A DNA stretch of 64,000 nt from Streptomyces sp. NRRL F-5727 (GTDB taxonomy: Bacteria > Actinomycetota > Actinomycetes > Streptomycetales > Streptomycetaceae), in contig NZ_JOGX01000018.1 of assembly GCF_000719555.1 (NCBI RefSeq), forward strand, positions 39,019-103,018, in the 5' to 3' direction. Positions 1 to 7,921 of this stretch are shown in pieces; the stretch's first letter is position 1; every line of letters starts with the position of its first letter. Below the pieces are notes generated by a model. That model worked only from the letters and a program-made list of their open reading frames with translations, made no database searches and was not told the origin of the DNA. A program made the translations under genes and the position numbers.

Positions 1-467
1 TCACCGACCTCCAGATCCCGGAGTACGGCCTGGCCCAGCTCTCCGGCATGCTGGGCGTGGACCTCACCGGCCTGCCCCTCGACGGCCCGCTGCCCGAACT
101 CCCCGACGAGCGGGACATCAACGGGAACAAGAGCCGTTTCGCCCTCGTCGCCGAACTGGCCCGCCGCGACGGGCTCACGCTGCGCGAGCTGATCGCCCGG
201 CTCGGCGCCGGCCGCGGCCACCGGGTCTTCGCGGGCACCCCCGAGCAGATCGCCGACCAGCTGGAGGAGTGGTTCACCCGAGGTGCCGCCGACGGGTTCA
301 ACATCATGGCGCCCGTCCTGCCCGCGGGCCTGACCGACTTCGTCGACCAGGTCGTGCCGATCCTCCAGCGGCGCGGCCTCTTCCGTACCGAGTACACCGG
401 CCGCACCCTGCGCGAGAACTACGGTCTGCCGCGCCCCGCCAACCGCTACACGAGGGAGCCGGCGTGA
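1..467 (+). CDS. FMN-dependent LLM-class monooxygenase, C-terminal part
   Basis: The gene enters from outside the window, and about 155 C-terminal residues are visible before the TGA at 465-467. The segment reads as the end of a NtaA/SnaA/DszA-type flavin monooxygenase. It has the conserved stretch with GTPEQIADQLEEWF (about 77 residues before the end of the visible part) followed by a GADGFNI-like segment and APVLPAGL, then VVPILQRRGLFR and a short basic tail. Such enzymes use reduced FMN from a partner reductase to oxidise small organic or sulfur compounds. The next reading frame starts on the same bases (GTGA overlap at 464-467), so the two genes were translated as a pair. The substrate cannot be inferred. 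Confidence 0.85.
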   Translation, partial: TDLQIPEYGLAQLSGMLGVDLTGLPLDGPLPELPDERDINGNKSRFALVAELARRDGLTLRELIARLGAGRGHRVFAGTPEQIADQLEEWFTRGAADGFNIMAPVLPAGLTDFVDQVVPILQRRGLFRTEYTGRTLRENYGLPRPANRYTREPA

Positions 468-520
468 GCGATCACCTCACCGACGTCCTCGTCGTCGGCG
501 GTGGGCCCGCCTCGAACTGA
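464..520 (+). pseudogene. Truncated start of an FAD/NAD(P)-binding flavoprotein gene
   Basis: A GTG overlapping the previous stop opens an 18-codon frame ending in TGA at 518-520. Its product ends in VLVVGGGPASN. VLVVGGGPA is the first strand and glycine loop (GxGxxG/A) of a Rossmann dinucleotide-binding fold, as found at the extreme N-terminus of flavoprotein monooxygenases and thioredoxin-reductase-like enzymes, so a gene of several hundred codons appears to have been cut just after its first motif. A 21-bp perfect hairpin follows immediately. I infer a deletion scar. A coincidental short frame is possible but unlikely given the coupled start and the recognisable motif. Confidence 0.55.
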
Positions 521-525
521 GTCGT

Positions 526-571
526 CGATCGTGGGGCCGTTCCGGAGTGGTCCGGAACGGCCCCACGATCG
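526..571. terminator. Perfect 21-bp hairpin terminator
   Basis: Arms at 526-546 and 551-571 are exact reverse complements around a 4-base loop (GTGG). There is no T-tract, which is usual for Streptomyces. It sits between the plus-strand remnant ending at 520 and the minus-strand MerR gene ending at 641, so it can serve both strands. Confidence 0.8.
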
Positions 572-640
572 TTCTCGGGGACGGGCCGGGGGCCGGTCGG
601 CGGGGGTGAGCACGCCCGCGCGCCCGCGCTTCGGATATCG

Positions 641-1021
641 CTAGTCGGCGAGCGCGCGGCGGTAGAAGGCGATCTTCGTGTGGAGGTAGTCCTGCTGCGC
701 GCGCAGCTTCGTGATCTGCTCCTCCGCGGCCCCGTGGTGACGCTCCAGCAGGGCCAGGCGCTCGGCGAACGTTCCGTCGCCCGCGCGGACGAGTTCGGCG
801 AAGCGGCGCATGCCGGCGATCGGCATGCCGGTGTCGCGCAGGCAGCGCAGGACGTACAGCCACTCCAGGTCGTGGGCCGTGTACCGGCGGTGGCCGGTGG
901 CTGAGCGGTGGACGGTTCCCAGCAGGCCGATGCGCTCGTAGTAGCGCAGGGTGTCCAGGCTGAAGCCGGAGCGCTCCACCGTCTCGGCGGGGGTCAGGAA
1001 CTCCGTCGCGGGTGTGCTCAT
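641..1021 (-). CDS. MerR-family transcriptional regulator
   Basis: 126 residues. The N-terminal winged helix-turn-helix (residues 8-50) carries the MerR signature SGFSLDTLRYYERIGLL. It is followed by an effector-side helix and a long C-terminal helix (about 80-120) suited to antiparallel dimerisation. Only one cysteine (C60) is present, so it is not an obvious metal sensor of the ZntR/CueR/MerR type. It resembles the small-molecule or aldehyde-responsive members (AdhR/YyaN-like). It is divergent from the aldo/keto reductase at 1148, and the spacer contains a perfect 16-bp palindrome placed where MerR proteins twist promoters. Control of the reductase gene is therefore likely; the inducer is unknown. 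Confidence 0.88.
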   Translation of the reverse strand: MSTPATEFLTPAETVERSGFSLDTLRYYERIGLLGTVHRSATGHRRYTAHDLEWLYVLRCLRDTGMPIAGMRRFAELVRAGDGTFAERLALLERHHGAAEEQITKLRAQQDYLHTKIAFYRRALAD

Positions 1022-1046
1022 GGGCCGATCATCTCACCGGCCGTGG

Positions 1047-1067
1047 TTGACCTGGAGCGCGCTCCAG
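1047..1067 (+). promoter_or_regulatory. MerR-type operator/promoter for the reductase gene
   Basis: TTGACC at 1047-1052 looks like a -35 element. It is followed at once by the perfect palindrome CTGGAGCGCGCTCCAG (1052-1067) lying in the spacer. A dyad between the -35 and -10 boxes is the hallmark of MerR-family control. The -10 element is not clear. The site lies 26 bp upstream of the divergent regulator start, so autoregulation is possible. Confidence 0.6.
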
Positions 1068-1147
1068 ATGACACGGTTCCTTCCGCGGCGCTCCGCTGCC
1101 GCGGCCCTCGTTCCTGTCCGTATCCCCTCACCCCCGGAGCGACTCCC

Positions 1148-2119
1148 ATGCGTTTCCGTCCTCTTGGCACGCGTGCCGACGGCACTCCCGGTCCCACGGC
1201 GAGCGTCCTGTGCCTGGGCACGCTGCCGTTCGGCACCCGCGTCGACGAAGAGCGGGCGTTCGCCCTGCTGGACCGGTTCACCGAGCGTGGCGGTACGTTC
1301 CTGGACACCGCCGACTGCTACGCGTTCTGGCTCGACGGCGCGACCGGCGACGAATCCGAGACGGTCATCGGCCGATGGCTCGCCGCCCGCGGAAACCGGG
1401 AGGAGGTCGTGCTGGCCAGCAAGGTCGGCGCCCGACCGACCGGCCCCGGCGAGTGGCCGGGCACCGCGGAGGGCCTGTCCGGCGAGGCCGTCCGGGCCGG
1501 TGTCGAGGGCTCGCTGAAGCGGCTCGGCACCGACCGCCTCGACGTGCTGTACGCGCACATGGAGGACCGCAGGCCGCCGCTGGCCGAAACGGTGGGGGCG
1601 TTCGGCGCGCTGGTCGAGGACGGCACGGTCGACGTCCTCGGCGTCAGCAACCAGCTCACCTGGCGCGTCGACCGGGCCCGCGCGCTGGCCCGCGAGCGGC
1701 AGGTGGCCGGATACACCTGCGTACAGCAGCAGTACACCTACCTGAGGCCCCGTCCCGGCGCGACGTTCGGCTCCTGTGAACACGCCACACCGGAACTCCT
1801 CGACTACGTCCGCAACGAGCCCGGCATGACGCTCCTCGCCTACACGCCGCTCCTCGGAGGTGCCTACACCAACCCCGCCAAGCCCCTCCCGGCCGGTTTC
1901 GACCACCCCGGCGCCGCCGCTCAGCTCGACGCGCTGCGCGAGGTGGCGGCCGAGACCGGCGCCACCGCCAACCAGGTCGTTCTCGCCTGGCTGCTCGGCG
2001 GCGACCTGCCGATCCTGCCCGTCGTCGGCGCCTCCTCCCTCGCCCAGCTCGACGAGGCGCTCGACGCCGTGGACCTCGACCTCACCGCCGCGCAGCGCGC
2101 CCGTCTGGACCAGGCGTGA
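1148..2119 (+). CDS. Aldo/keto reductase
   Basis: 323 residues from the ATG at 1148; upstream in-frame codons overlap the operator and are not credible. It is a TIM-barrel NADPH-dependent oxidoreductase reducing aldehydes or ketones. Visible AKR tetrad candidates are D53 and Y58 in FLDTADCYAF, K92 in VLASKVGARP and H136 in VLYAHMED. The C-terminal part (NQVVLAWLLGG, LPVVGASSLAQLDEAL) is the usual cofactor-binding end of the family. It is transcribed away from the MerR gene through a MerR-type operator, so it is probably induced by the reactive carbonyl or xenobiotic that the regulator senses. The actual substrate is unknown. Confidence 0.88.
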   Translation: MRFRPLGTRADGTPGPTASVLCLGTLPFGTRVDEERAFALLDRFTERGGTFLDTADCYAFWLDGATGDESETVIGRWLAARGNREEVVLASKVGARPTGPGEWPGTAEGLSGEAVRAGVEGSLKRLGTDRLDVLYAHMEDRRPPLAETVGAFGALVEDGTVDVLGVSNQLTWRVDRARALARERQVAGYTCVQQQYTYLRPRPGATFGSCEHATPELLDYVRNEPGMTLLAYTPLLGGAYTNPAKPLPAGFDHPGAAAQLDALREVAAETGATANQVVLAWLLGGDLPILPVVGASSLAQLDEALDAVDLDLTAAQRARLDQA

Positions 2120-2142
2120 GCCCGGACCGTGGCGCGTGGGAC

Positions 2143-3408
2143 TCACGCCGCCTTCGTCAGGCTGGAGCGGGCCGGGGCGGGTGTGTGGCGGGCGGGGACG
2201 GGGGCGGTGGGGCGGGGTTCGTGGCGCGGCCAGAGGAGGAGGGCGCCGGCCGCTCCCGTCGTGGCGAGGGCCGCGAGGACCGTCCAGGTCACGGTGAAGC
2301 CGGCGGTCGTGCCGAGCCATCCCGCCAGCGGGTAGGTGATCAGCCAGGCCAGGTGCGACAGGGAGAACTGCGCCGCGAACGCCGCGGGGATCGCGTTCCG
2401 GCCGACGGAGGCACGGATGACGGTGCCGGTCGGCGTGATGACCAGGGCCATCCCGACGCCGATCGCGGTCCAGACGGTCGCCGTGGCGGTCCGGGTGAGG
2501 AGACCCGTCGCGGAGAGCGACACCGCGGCGGTCGTGCCGGCGACCAGGACTCCGGCGCCGGTCAGCATGACCGGGCGGGCGGCGACCCGGTCGAGCACGC
2601 GGGGCAGGACCAGCGCGGCCAGAAGGGTGCCCGTGCCGGACGCGGCGAGCATCCAGGCGACGTCGGCCTGTGAACCGCCGAGGCCGTCACGGACGTGGTT
2701 CACGGTGTTGACGACGACGATCGAACCCGCCGACGCCACCACGAGGTTGAGCGCCGTCACGCCGCGCAGCCGGGGCGTCCTGAGGAACGTCCTGACGCCG
2801 TCCGCCGCCTTGTCCCACGCCCTGGTGTGGCCACTGGGACGGGCGTCGGGGATACGGGTCGACAGGACGAGCACGGCGGAGACGAGGAACCCGGCGGAGG
2901 TCCCGAGGAACAGCCGGTCGAAGCTCAGGAACGTCAGGGCGACGGCCGCGAGGACCGGGCTGAGCAGGCTCTCCATGGTCGAGGCGACCTGCGAGGCGGA
3001 GAGGGCGCGGGTGTAGGCGGACTCGTCGGTGACGATGTCGGGGATGACGGCCTGGAACGTCGGGGTGAACGCCGCCGAGGACGCCTGGAGCAGGCCGATC
3101 AGCAGGTAGACGTGCCAGACCTCGGTGACCAGCGGCAGGGCCAGGACCACCAGGCCGCGGACGACGTCGAGGAGGAAGAGGAACGTTCTTCTGGGGAGCC
3201 GGTCGACGTACGCGGCGGCCAGCGGCGCGATGATCACGTACATGACCATCTTGACGGTCAGGGCGGTGCTGAGCACCACGCCGGCGCGCGGACCGGCGAG
3301 GTCGTAGGCGAGGAGCCCGAGGGCCACGGTCGTCAGACCGGTCCCGAAGAGGGCGATGACCTGGGCGCCGAAGAGTCGGCGGTAGTCGCGGAGGGCGAAG
3401 AGTCGCAT
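2143..3408 (-). CDS. Major facilitator superfamily exporter (MFS_3/EntS-like)
   Basis: 421 residues, about 12 hydrophobic membrane segments starting at residue 10. The loop between segments 2 and 3 carries the MFS motif A in the form AAAYVDRLPRRTFLFLLDVV. The overall pattern (FRLFGAQ-like start, sparse charged loops, PDIVTDESAYTRALSASQ) is that of the EntS/MFS_3 group, which exports siderophores, macrolides and other drugs. The C-terminus is a Pro/Arg-rich cytoplasmic tail. It converges with the reductase gene (23 bp gap) and follows the His-rich protein gene on the same strand, separated by a hairpin at 3434-3472. Substrate unknown. Confidence 0.85.
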   Translation of the reverse strand: MRLFALRDYRRLFGAQVIALFGTGLTTVALGLLAYDLAGPRAGVVLSTALTVKMVMYVIIAPLAAAYVDRLPRRTFLFLLDVVRGLVVLALPLVTEVWHVYLLIGLLQASSAAFTPTFQAVIPDIVTDESAYTRALSASQVASTMESLLSPVLAAVALTFLSFDRLFLGTSAGFLVSAVLVLSTRIPDARPSGHTRAWDKAADGVRTFLRTPRLRGVTALNLVVASAGSIVVVNTVNHVRDGLGGSQADVAWMLAASGTGTLLAALVLPRVLDRVAARPVMLTGAGVLVAGTTAAVSLSATGLLTRTATATVWTAIGVGMALVITPTGTVIRASVGRNAIPAAFAAQFSLSHLAWLITYPLAGWLGTTAGFTVTWTVLAALATTGAAGALLLWPRHEPRPTAPVPARHTPAPARSSLTKAA

Positions 3409-3433
3409 GGCGGGTTCCTTCCGTGTCCATGCG

Positions 3434-3472
3434 GCGGGGCACGGCCTCGCGGCGGCGGTGGCCGTGCCCCGC
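3434..3472 (-). terminator. 13-bp inverted repeat downstream of the His-rich protein gene
   Basis: Arms 3434-3446 and 3460-3472 match perfectly around a 13-base GC-rich loop. It lies 54 bp after the stop of the minus-strand gene 3526-4371 and 26 bp before the start of the exporter gene, so it may end the former transcript or attenuate read-through. Confidence 0.6.
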
Positions 3473-3525
3473 GCCTACAGGCGGGGAGGGGGTGCGGACA
3501 GGGCAAGGGATCTCTTCCGTTCGTG

Positions 3526-4371
3526 TCAGTGGTGGCTGTGGTGGGCGTGGTGGCTGTGGTGGCCGTGGTGCGCGTGGTGGTCGGTGTGTGCGGGTGCGGG
3601 CGCGGTGGTGCGGACCGTGAACTCGGCCGTGCGGACGACTCCGTCGTGCTGGAAGTCCAGGAACAGGCGGTAGGTGCCGGCCGTCGGCGCGACCGCCATG
3701 AACGAGATGTCGGGACCGGGCGCGGTGACGCCGTCGCCGGGCTCGCCCTCCGGGTGGACGTGGAGGTAGCCCAGGTCGCCGACGCGCAGGGCGACGAGGT
3801 GTCCGTACGCGGCCAGGTAGGGCTCCAGGTCGGTGACGGGCCGGTCGTCCCGGCTGACGGTGAGGGTCAGTTCGCTCGCCTCGCCGGGGACGAGCTCGCC
3901 CTTGAGCGCCACGGTGTACGCGCCGATCCGCGCGGTCCCGGTGGGCTCGGGAAGCGGCTGCGGGGCGTAGGGCCCGGCGACCGCGGCGTCGATGCCCAGC
4001 GTCAGGGTCCCGTCGTGGCCGACCGGGTGGATGTCGGTGAAGAACCGCCAGTCCCCGGGCTCCAGGGTGAGCTCGGTGCTCCAGGTGCCGTGCGCGTCCC
4101 GGACCGGGTGCACGTGCTGGAACCCGGCCGTGTCCCGCCGGACGGCGATGAAGTGCAGCTCCTTCTCGTGCTCGGCGACGTACTCGGTCACCGGCTGTCC
4201 GTCGGGGCCGATCACCTGGAAGGTGACCGGCTGCACACCGGCGGTGAGGATCGGGGAGCCGAGGACGAGGGTGTAGCCGTCTGCGGACACCGACAGCCCG
4301 CCGGGCTGGGCCCCGCCGTGACCTGCGTGGGTCGCGTGGCCGGTCTGGTCGTGGCCTGCGTGGTTGTTCAT
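3526..4371 (-). CDS. His-rich copper-responsive metal-binding protein
   Basis: 281 residues. The first 20 residues (NNHAGHDQTGHATHAGHGG) and the last 25 (HTDHHAHHGHHSHHAHHSHH) are dense in histidine and flank two beta-sandwich-like halves. Each half contains a repeated motif: FQHVHPVRDAHGTW with FFTDIHPVGHD in the first, and LGYLHVHPEGEPG with FMAVAPTAGTYRLFLDFQHDG in the second. No signal peptide is visible, so it looks cytoplasmic unless the start is further upstream. The promoter contains a near-ideal CsoR operator, so copper-induced expression and a role as metal buffer or chaperone are inferred. No copper ATPase, CopZ or CsoR gene is adjacent, which is unusual. The biochemical function is not established. 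Confidence 0.75.
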   Translation of the reverse strand: MNNHAGHDQTGHATHAGHGGAQPGGLSVSADGYTLVLGSPILTAGVQPVTFQVIGPDGQPVTEYVAEHEKELHFIAVRRDTAGFQHVHPVRDAHGTWSTELTLEPGDWRFFTDIHPVGHDGTLTLGIDAAVAGPYAPQPLPEPTGTARIGAYTVALKGELVPGEASELTLTVSRDDRPVTDLEPYLAAYGHLVALRVGDLGYLHVHPEGEPGDGVTAPGPDISFMAVAPTAGTYRLFLDFQHDGVVRTAEFTVRTTAPAPAHTDHHAHHGHHSHHAHHSHH

Positions 4372-4433
4372 GACGTCTCCCCTGGGTGATGCGGATCCTG
4401 CCGCCGTCCGGTCAGGACGACGATCACAACCAT

Positions 4434-4450
4434 ATACCCCCTGGGGGTAT
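4434..4450 (-). promoter_or_regulatory. CsoR-type copper operator
   Basis: The 17-base sequence ATACCCCCTGGGGGTAT is a perfect palindrome around a central T. It matches the TACCC...GGGTA core bound by the copper sensor CsoR in Streptomyces. It lies 63 bp upstream of the start of the His-rich protein gene. The regulator itself is not in the window. Confidence 0.8.
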
Positions 4451-4559
4451 TCCGGGGGATCTTGAGGAGGCGGATCTCCTCAGCCGCCCGCCGCCCCGAG
4501 GCGTCCGCGAGGGGTGGGTGGGCGGGCGGGTGGTGGGTGTCGATGTGGGCGCGGGGAGG

Positions 4560-4845
4560 CAGCGCGCCGACTCGCGCACCGCGTCCTCGGCCAGGTCGGC
4601 GGTCGCCTGCGGCCGGGACGCCGCCGAGGCGTGGCTCGCGTCGGGTTCGACGAGCCTGCGGGGGTTCATGCGCTCGGTCTCGGTTGTCCGGCGCTCGCAG
4701 AGCTGATGCCAGACGGGTGCCTTCTGTGTGACCGCCAAGACGAGGGCCTCGTCGGCCGGCAGGTCCTGGGCGAAGCTCTCGTGGAAGGCGTCCGGCCTGA
4801 TCCGGAGGTAGCCGTCCGAGTCGGGCGCGAGGGCGTCCGTCCACC
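4560..4845 (-). pseudogene. Remnant of an alpha/beta hydrolase gene (C-terminal part)
   Basis: Read on the minus strand, this stretch encodes SDGYLRIRPDAFHESFAQDL, then PADEALVLAVTQKAPVWHQL, and after about 20 residues RRLVEPDASHASAASRPQAT followed by ADLAEDAVRES. These match the end of the common actinobacterial alpha/beta hydrolases (…FxxDFAADVPxxEAxLxAATQ… and …VEVxGASHxVxxSHPxAVADLI…), including the catalytic His in ASH. The intervening PSWFLYGTxDxxIPPxxxRFMAERA block that carries the catalytic Asp is missing, and there is no N-terminal half or start. I read it as a decayed gene with internal and upstream deletions. Confidence 0.5.
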
Positions 4846-5108
4846 TGCCCTCGGCCCGCCTCGGGGAGGGGTTCGTCGTCGTCCGCCGTGCCGGCGGGCC
4901 GTCGGGGCATGTCGTCGGCCCGCCGACCGGTCGAGCGACGGCAGCGGGGGGACGAGCTCGGGGCAGAGGGCGCCGGACCTCCGGCCGGACCTCCGGCCGG
5001 ACCGGGGGCGACGGGCCGGCGGCCGTCCAGGGCCTCGACGAACGGGCCCCGGGGCCCTGCCGCGCGGCCGTGGGCGGCGGCTCCGGCTGTCCGGTGGCTC
5101 CGGCGGCC
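4846..5108. other. Gene-free interval with a short tandem duplication
   Basis: No frame here has convincing coding character. The only structure is a 12-base unit GGACCTCCGGCC present twice in tandem at 4975-4998, followed by a partial third copy to 5003. It is probably part of the same degenerate region as the hydrolase remnant. Confidence 0.5.
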
Positions 5109-5146
5109 CGGCCCGCCCCACCCCGAGCGGGGCGTGGGGCGGGCCG
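5109..5146 (-). terminator. 13-bp hairpin terminator of the ATP-grasp gene
   Basis: Arms 5109-5121 and 5134-5146 are perfectly complementary around a 12-base GC loop. The hairpin starts 12 bp after the stop of the minus-strand ATP-grasp gene. Confidence 0.75.
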
Positions 5147-5157
5147 AGCCAGGGCGG

Positions 5158-6456
5158 TCAGGCCGGGTCGGCCTCGATGGTGAGCTCGACGCGGTCCGTG
5201 TAGGCGCGGACCTCCGTGACCGGGTCGGCGTCCCACGGCAGGTCCGCGACGACGTAGGCCGAGCGGCCGGACGAGTCGTGGAGCGCGCCGAGGCGGGAGC
5301 CGCGGGGGAGGCCCACCATGACCGAGGCGCAGCGGGCGGGCGCGTCGGGGGTGGTGGCCTCGACGAGGGGCCAGACGGCGTCGTCGGCGATCCAGGAGAC
5401 CGGCTCGCCCTCGTAGCGGACGTCGGTGAGCCGGCCGGGGGTGTGCTCGACGAAGCGCTGGACGGCCCGGCGGGTGGGGGCCGGGTAGTCGGGGCGCACG
5501 CCGAGGGCGAGGTCGACGATGGCCGGCTCGATGGGGCGGCCGGTGGCGAGGTGCCACATCATGGTGATGGCGTCGCCGGGGAGCCGGGCGGCGATCTCCA
5601 TGAGGACCGGCTGGCCGTCCCGGAGCCGGAACTCGGCGTGGGTGATGCCGCTGTCGAAGCGCAGCGCCTTGAGGATGGCGGCGTTGGCGGCGACGAGCGC
5701 GTCCGAGTGGGCGAGCGGCAGGTCGGCGGGGCTGGTGTGGCCGATCTCGGTGAAGTAGGGGCTGTCGTCCTCGTTGGTGAGCTTGGCGGTGACGCCGCTC
5801 CACAGGAGTTCGCCGCGGTGGACGAGGGCCTCGACGGAGAACTCGGGGCCGGTGACCAGCTCCTCCACCAGGATCGTCTCGTCCGGCTCGTAGGCGGTGA
5901 GCGCGGCCCGCAGCTCCTCGTCGTTCTCGACCCGGACGACGCCCGAGCTGAACATCCGGCCGGCCGGCTTGACGACGGCGGGGTACGCGTCGGCGGCCGC
6001 GGAGTCCCGCTGGTGGGGGGCGAAGGCCCGCCAGGAGGGGCCGTGGTCGCGGAGGACGACGCGCTGCATGACCTTGTCGCGGCAGACGCGGGCCGCCCAG
6101 GCGCCGGGACCGGGCAGGCCGAGCGCGTCGGAGAGCACGCCGCACGGGTCGACGAAGACCTCGCCGCTGCAGATCACGCCGCGGATGTCGTAGTCGGCGA
6201 TCCAGTCCTGCACGGACGCCAGGACCCCGGCGATCACGGCGTCCGGGAACTGGCGGACGGCCCGGATCCGCGACAGCGGGTGCGCCGGGTCCTCGATGTG
6301 TCCGGTCAGCTTCGCCAGGTCGGTGGTGGGGCCGACGACGACCAGCGGCGCCAGCCCGCGCTCCGCGATGTCGGTGATCAGGCGGTGCTGGCGGGCGAGG
6401 GCCGCCAGGTCGCTCATGACGATCACGGCGGGCGGGCGTTGGCTCTGACGGTTCAA
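5158..6456 (-). CDS. ATP-grasp carboxylate-amine/thiol ligase
   Basis: 432 residues. The N-terminal 110 residues form a Rossmann-like preATP-grasp domain (VIVMSDLAALARQHRLITDI). The central ATP-grasp domain shows the phosphate-contacting lysine in YPAVVKPAGRMFSSGVVRV, the adenine-loop segment ILVEELVTGPEFSVEALV, and the metal-binding end in VLMEIAARLPGDAITMMWH. Such enzymes activate a carboxylate as acyl phosphate and join it to an amine, as in dipeptide ligases. The 13-bp hairpin after the gene suggests a monocistronic or terminal position. It lies 2 kb beyond the hydrazine cluster on the same strand and could supply an amide bond for its product, but the intervening regulator on the other strand makes membership uncertain. 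Confidence 0.82.
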   Translation of the reverse strand: MNRQSQRPPAVIVMSDLAALARQHRLITDIAERGLAPLVVVGPTTDLAKLTGHIEDPAHPLSRIRAVRQFPDAVIAGVLASVQDWIADYDIRGVICSGEVFVDPCGVLSDALGLPGPGAWAARVCRDKVMQRVVLRDHGPSWRAFAPHQRDSAAADAYPAVVKPAGRMFSSGVVRVENDEELRAALTAYEPDETILVEELVTGPEFSVEALVHRGELLWSGVTAKLTNEDDSPYFTEIGHTSPADLPLAHSDALVAANAAILKALRFDSGITHAEFRLRDGQPVLMEIAARLPGDAITMMWHLATGRPIEPAIVDLALGVRPDYPAPTRRAVQRFVEHTPGRLTDVRYEGEPVSWIADDAVWPLVEATTPDAPARCASVMVGLPRGSRLGALHDSSGRSAYVVADLPWDADPVTEVRAYTDRVELTIEADPA

Positions 6457-6602
6457 CGGAGCTCCTCCGGTGGATGCGGATGCGCGGTCGTGGAAGATCC
6501 AGCTTGCCCGGCCGCTTCGCGTCCGGTCTGTCGATACGTCAATTCAGGTGCCCGCACGCCGGATTGGCCGGAAATCTGCATCCGGCGCCCCGGCTCGGGG
6601 CG

Positions 6603-7814
6603 CTACTGGCGATAGGTGGAGAGGAAGCGGCCGATGCGGTTGATCGCGGTCTCCAGGTCGTCGGCGCGCGGCAGCGTGACGAAGCGGAAGTGGTCCGGCC
6701 GGGGCCAGTTGAAGCCGGTGCCCTGGACGATGTGGATCTTCTCGCGCAGCAGCAGGTCGAGGACGAGCCGCTCGTCGTCGACGATCTTGTGCACCGCCGG
6801 GTCCAGCTTGGCGAAGGCGTACAGGGCGCCCTTGGGCTTGACGCAGCTCACGCCCGGGATCTCGTTCAGCGCCCGCCAGGCGACGTCGCGCTGCTCGGTG
6901 AGCCTGCCCGTCGGCAGCGTCAGGTCGTGGATCGACTGGCGGCCGCCGAGCGCGGCCTGGACGGCGTACTGCGCCGGCACGTTGGGGCACAGGCGCATGC
7001 CGGCCAGCATGGTCAGGCCCTCCAGGTAGTCCGTGGCCCGCCCCTTGGGGCCGGAGACGACCAGCCAGCCGCTGCGGAAGCCGGCCACCCGGTAGGACTT
7101 GGAGAGGCCGTTGAAGGTGAGCGTCAGCACGTCGTCGCTCATCGCGGCCAGGCAGTGGTGCTCGGCGTCGTCGTAGAGGATCTTGTCGTAGATCTCGTCG
7201 GCCAGCACCATCAGGCCGTGGCGGCGGGCGAGTTCGAGGATGCCCTCCAGGAGCTCCTTCGAATAGACCGCGCCCGTGGGGTTGTTGGGGTTGATGACGA
7301 CGATGGCCTTGGTGCGGTCGGTGATCTTCGAGGCGATGTCGTCGAGGTCGGGGAACCAGTCCGCCTCCTCGTCGCACAGGTAGTGCACGGGCCGGCCGCC
7401 GGCGAACCGCACCACCGCCGTCCACAGCGGGTAGTCGGGCATCGGCACCAGGACCTCGTCGCCGTCGTCGACCAGCGCCTGCACGGCCATCTGGATCAGC
7501 TCGGAGGCGCCGTTGCCCAGGTAGACGTCGTCGACGGTGACACCCGTGACGCCGCGCTGCTGGTAGTACTGCATGACCGCGCGCCGGGCCGGCAGGATGC
7601 CCCGGGAGTCGCTGTAGCCGTGCGCGTTGGGCAGGTTGCGGATGATGTCCTGGAGGATCTCCTCCGGCACCTCGAAGCCGAACGGCGCGGGATTGCCGGT
7701 GTTCAGCCGCAGGACGCTGTGACCCGCCTCCTCCAGGGCGTTGGCCTGGTCGACGACCGGGCCACGGATCTCGTAGCACACGTCCTTCAACTTGCTGGAC
7801 TGTCGAAACGTCAT
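6603..7814 (-). CDS. Alanine-type aminotransferase (class I, PLP)
   Basis: 403 residues from the ATG at 7814, chosen because a GGGAGG ribosome site lies 6 bases upstream; a frame start at 7847 would intrude on the regulatory region. The sequence is of the AlaT family. It has LRLNTGNPAPFGFE near the substrate, AHGYSDSRG, INPNNPTG (residues 174-181), D206 and Y209 in LADEIYD, and the PLP lysine K239 in FNGLSKSYRVAGFRSGW. It should interconvert pyruvate/alanine and 2-oxoglutarate/glutamate or a related pair. Streptomyces usually carry a housekeeping copy elsewhere, so this may be a regulated paralogue. It is divergent from an HxlR regulator with palindromic sites in the shared spacer, and is followed 146 bp later by the ATP-grasp gene. 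Confidence 0.88.
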   Translation of the reverse strand: MTFRQSSKLKDVCYEIRGPVVDQANALEEAGHSVLRLNTGNPAPFGFEVPEEILQDIIRNLPNAHGYSDSRGILPARRAVMQYYQQRGVTGVTVDDVYLGNGASELIQMAVQALVDDGDEVLVPMPDYPLWTAVVRFAGGRPVHYLCDEEADWFPDLDDIASKITDRTKAIVVINPNNPTGAVYSKELLEGILELARRHGLMVLADEIYDKILYDDAEHHCLAAMSDDVLTLTFNGLSKSYRVAGFRSGWLVVSGPKGRATDYLEGLTMLAGMRLCPNVPAQYAVQAALGGRQSIHDLTLPTGRLTEQRDVAWRALNEIPGVSCVKPKGALYAFAKLDPAVHKIVDDERLVLDLLLREKIHIVQGTGFNWPRPDHFRFVTLPRADDLETAINRIGRFLSTYRQ

Positions 7815-7874
7815 CTGCGGCCTCCCGACCGTCACTGTCACCGTCATCCGCGCCGCTGTGGCTGCTTCGTTCTA

Positions 7875-7910
7875 CCAAGTACCCACTTGGAAAGTCCAAC
7901 CTTTTGGTTA
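7875..7910. promoter_or_regulatory. HxlR operator region between aminotransferase and regulator genes
   Basis: The spacer holds a perfect inverted repeat CCAAGT-N4-ACTTGG at 7875-7890 and, 9 bases on, AACC-TTTT-GGTT (7898-7909). This stretch is markedly AT-richer than its surroundings. HxlR-type dimers typically bind such imperfect dyads. It lies just upstream of the HxlR start and covers the probable promoter of the aminotransferase gene. Confidence 0.55.
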
Positions 7911-7921
7911 TGCTGGCCACC

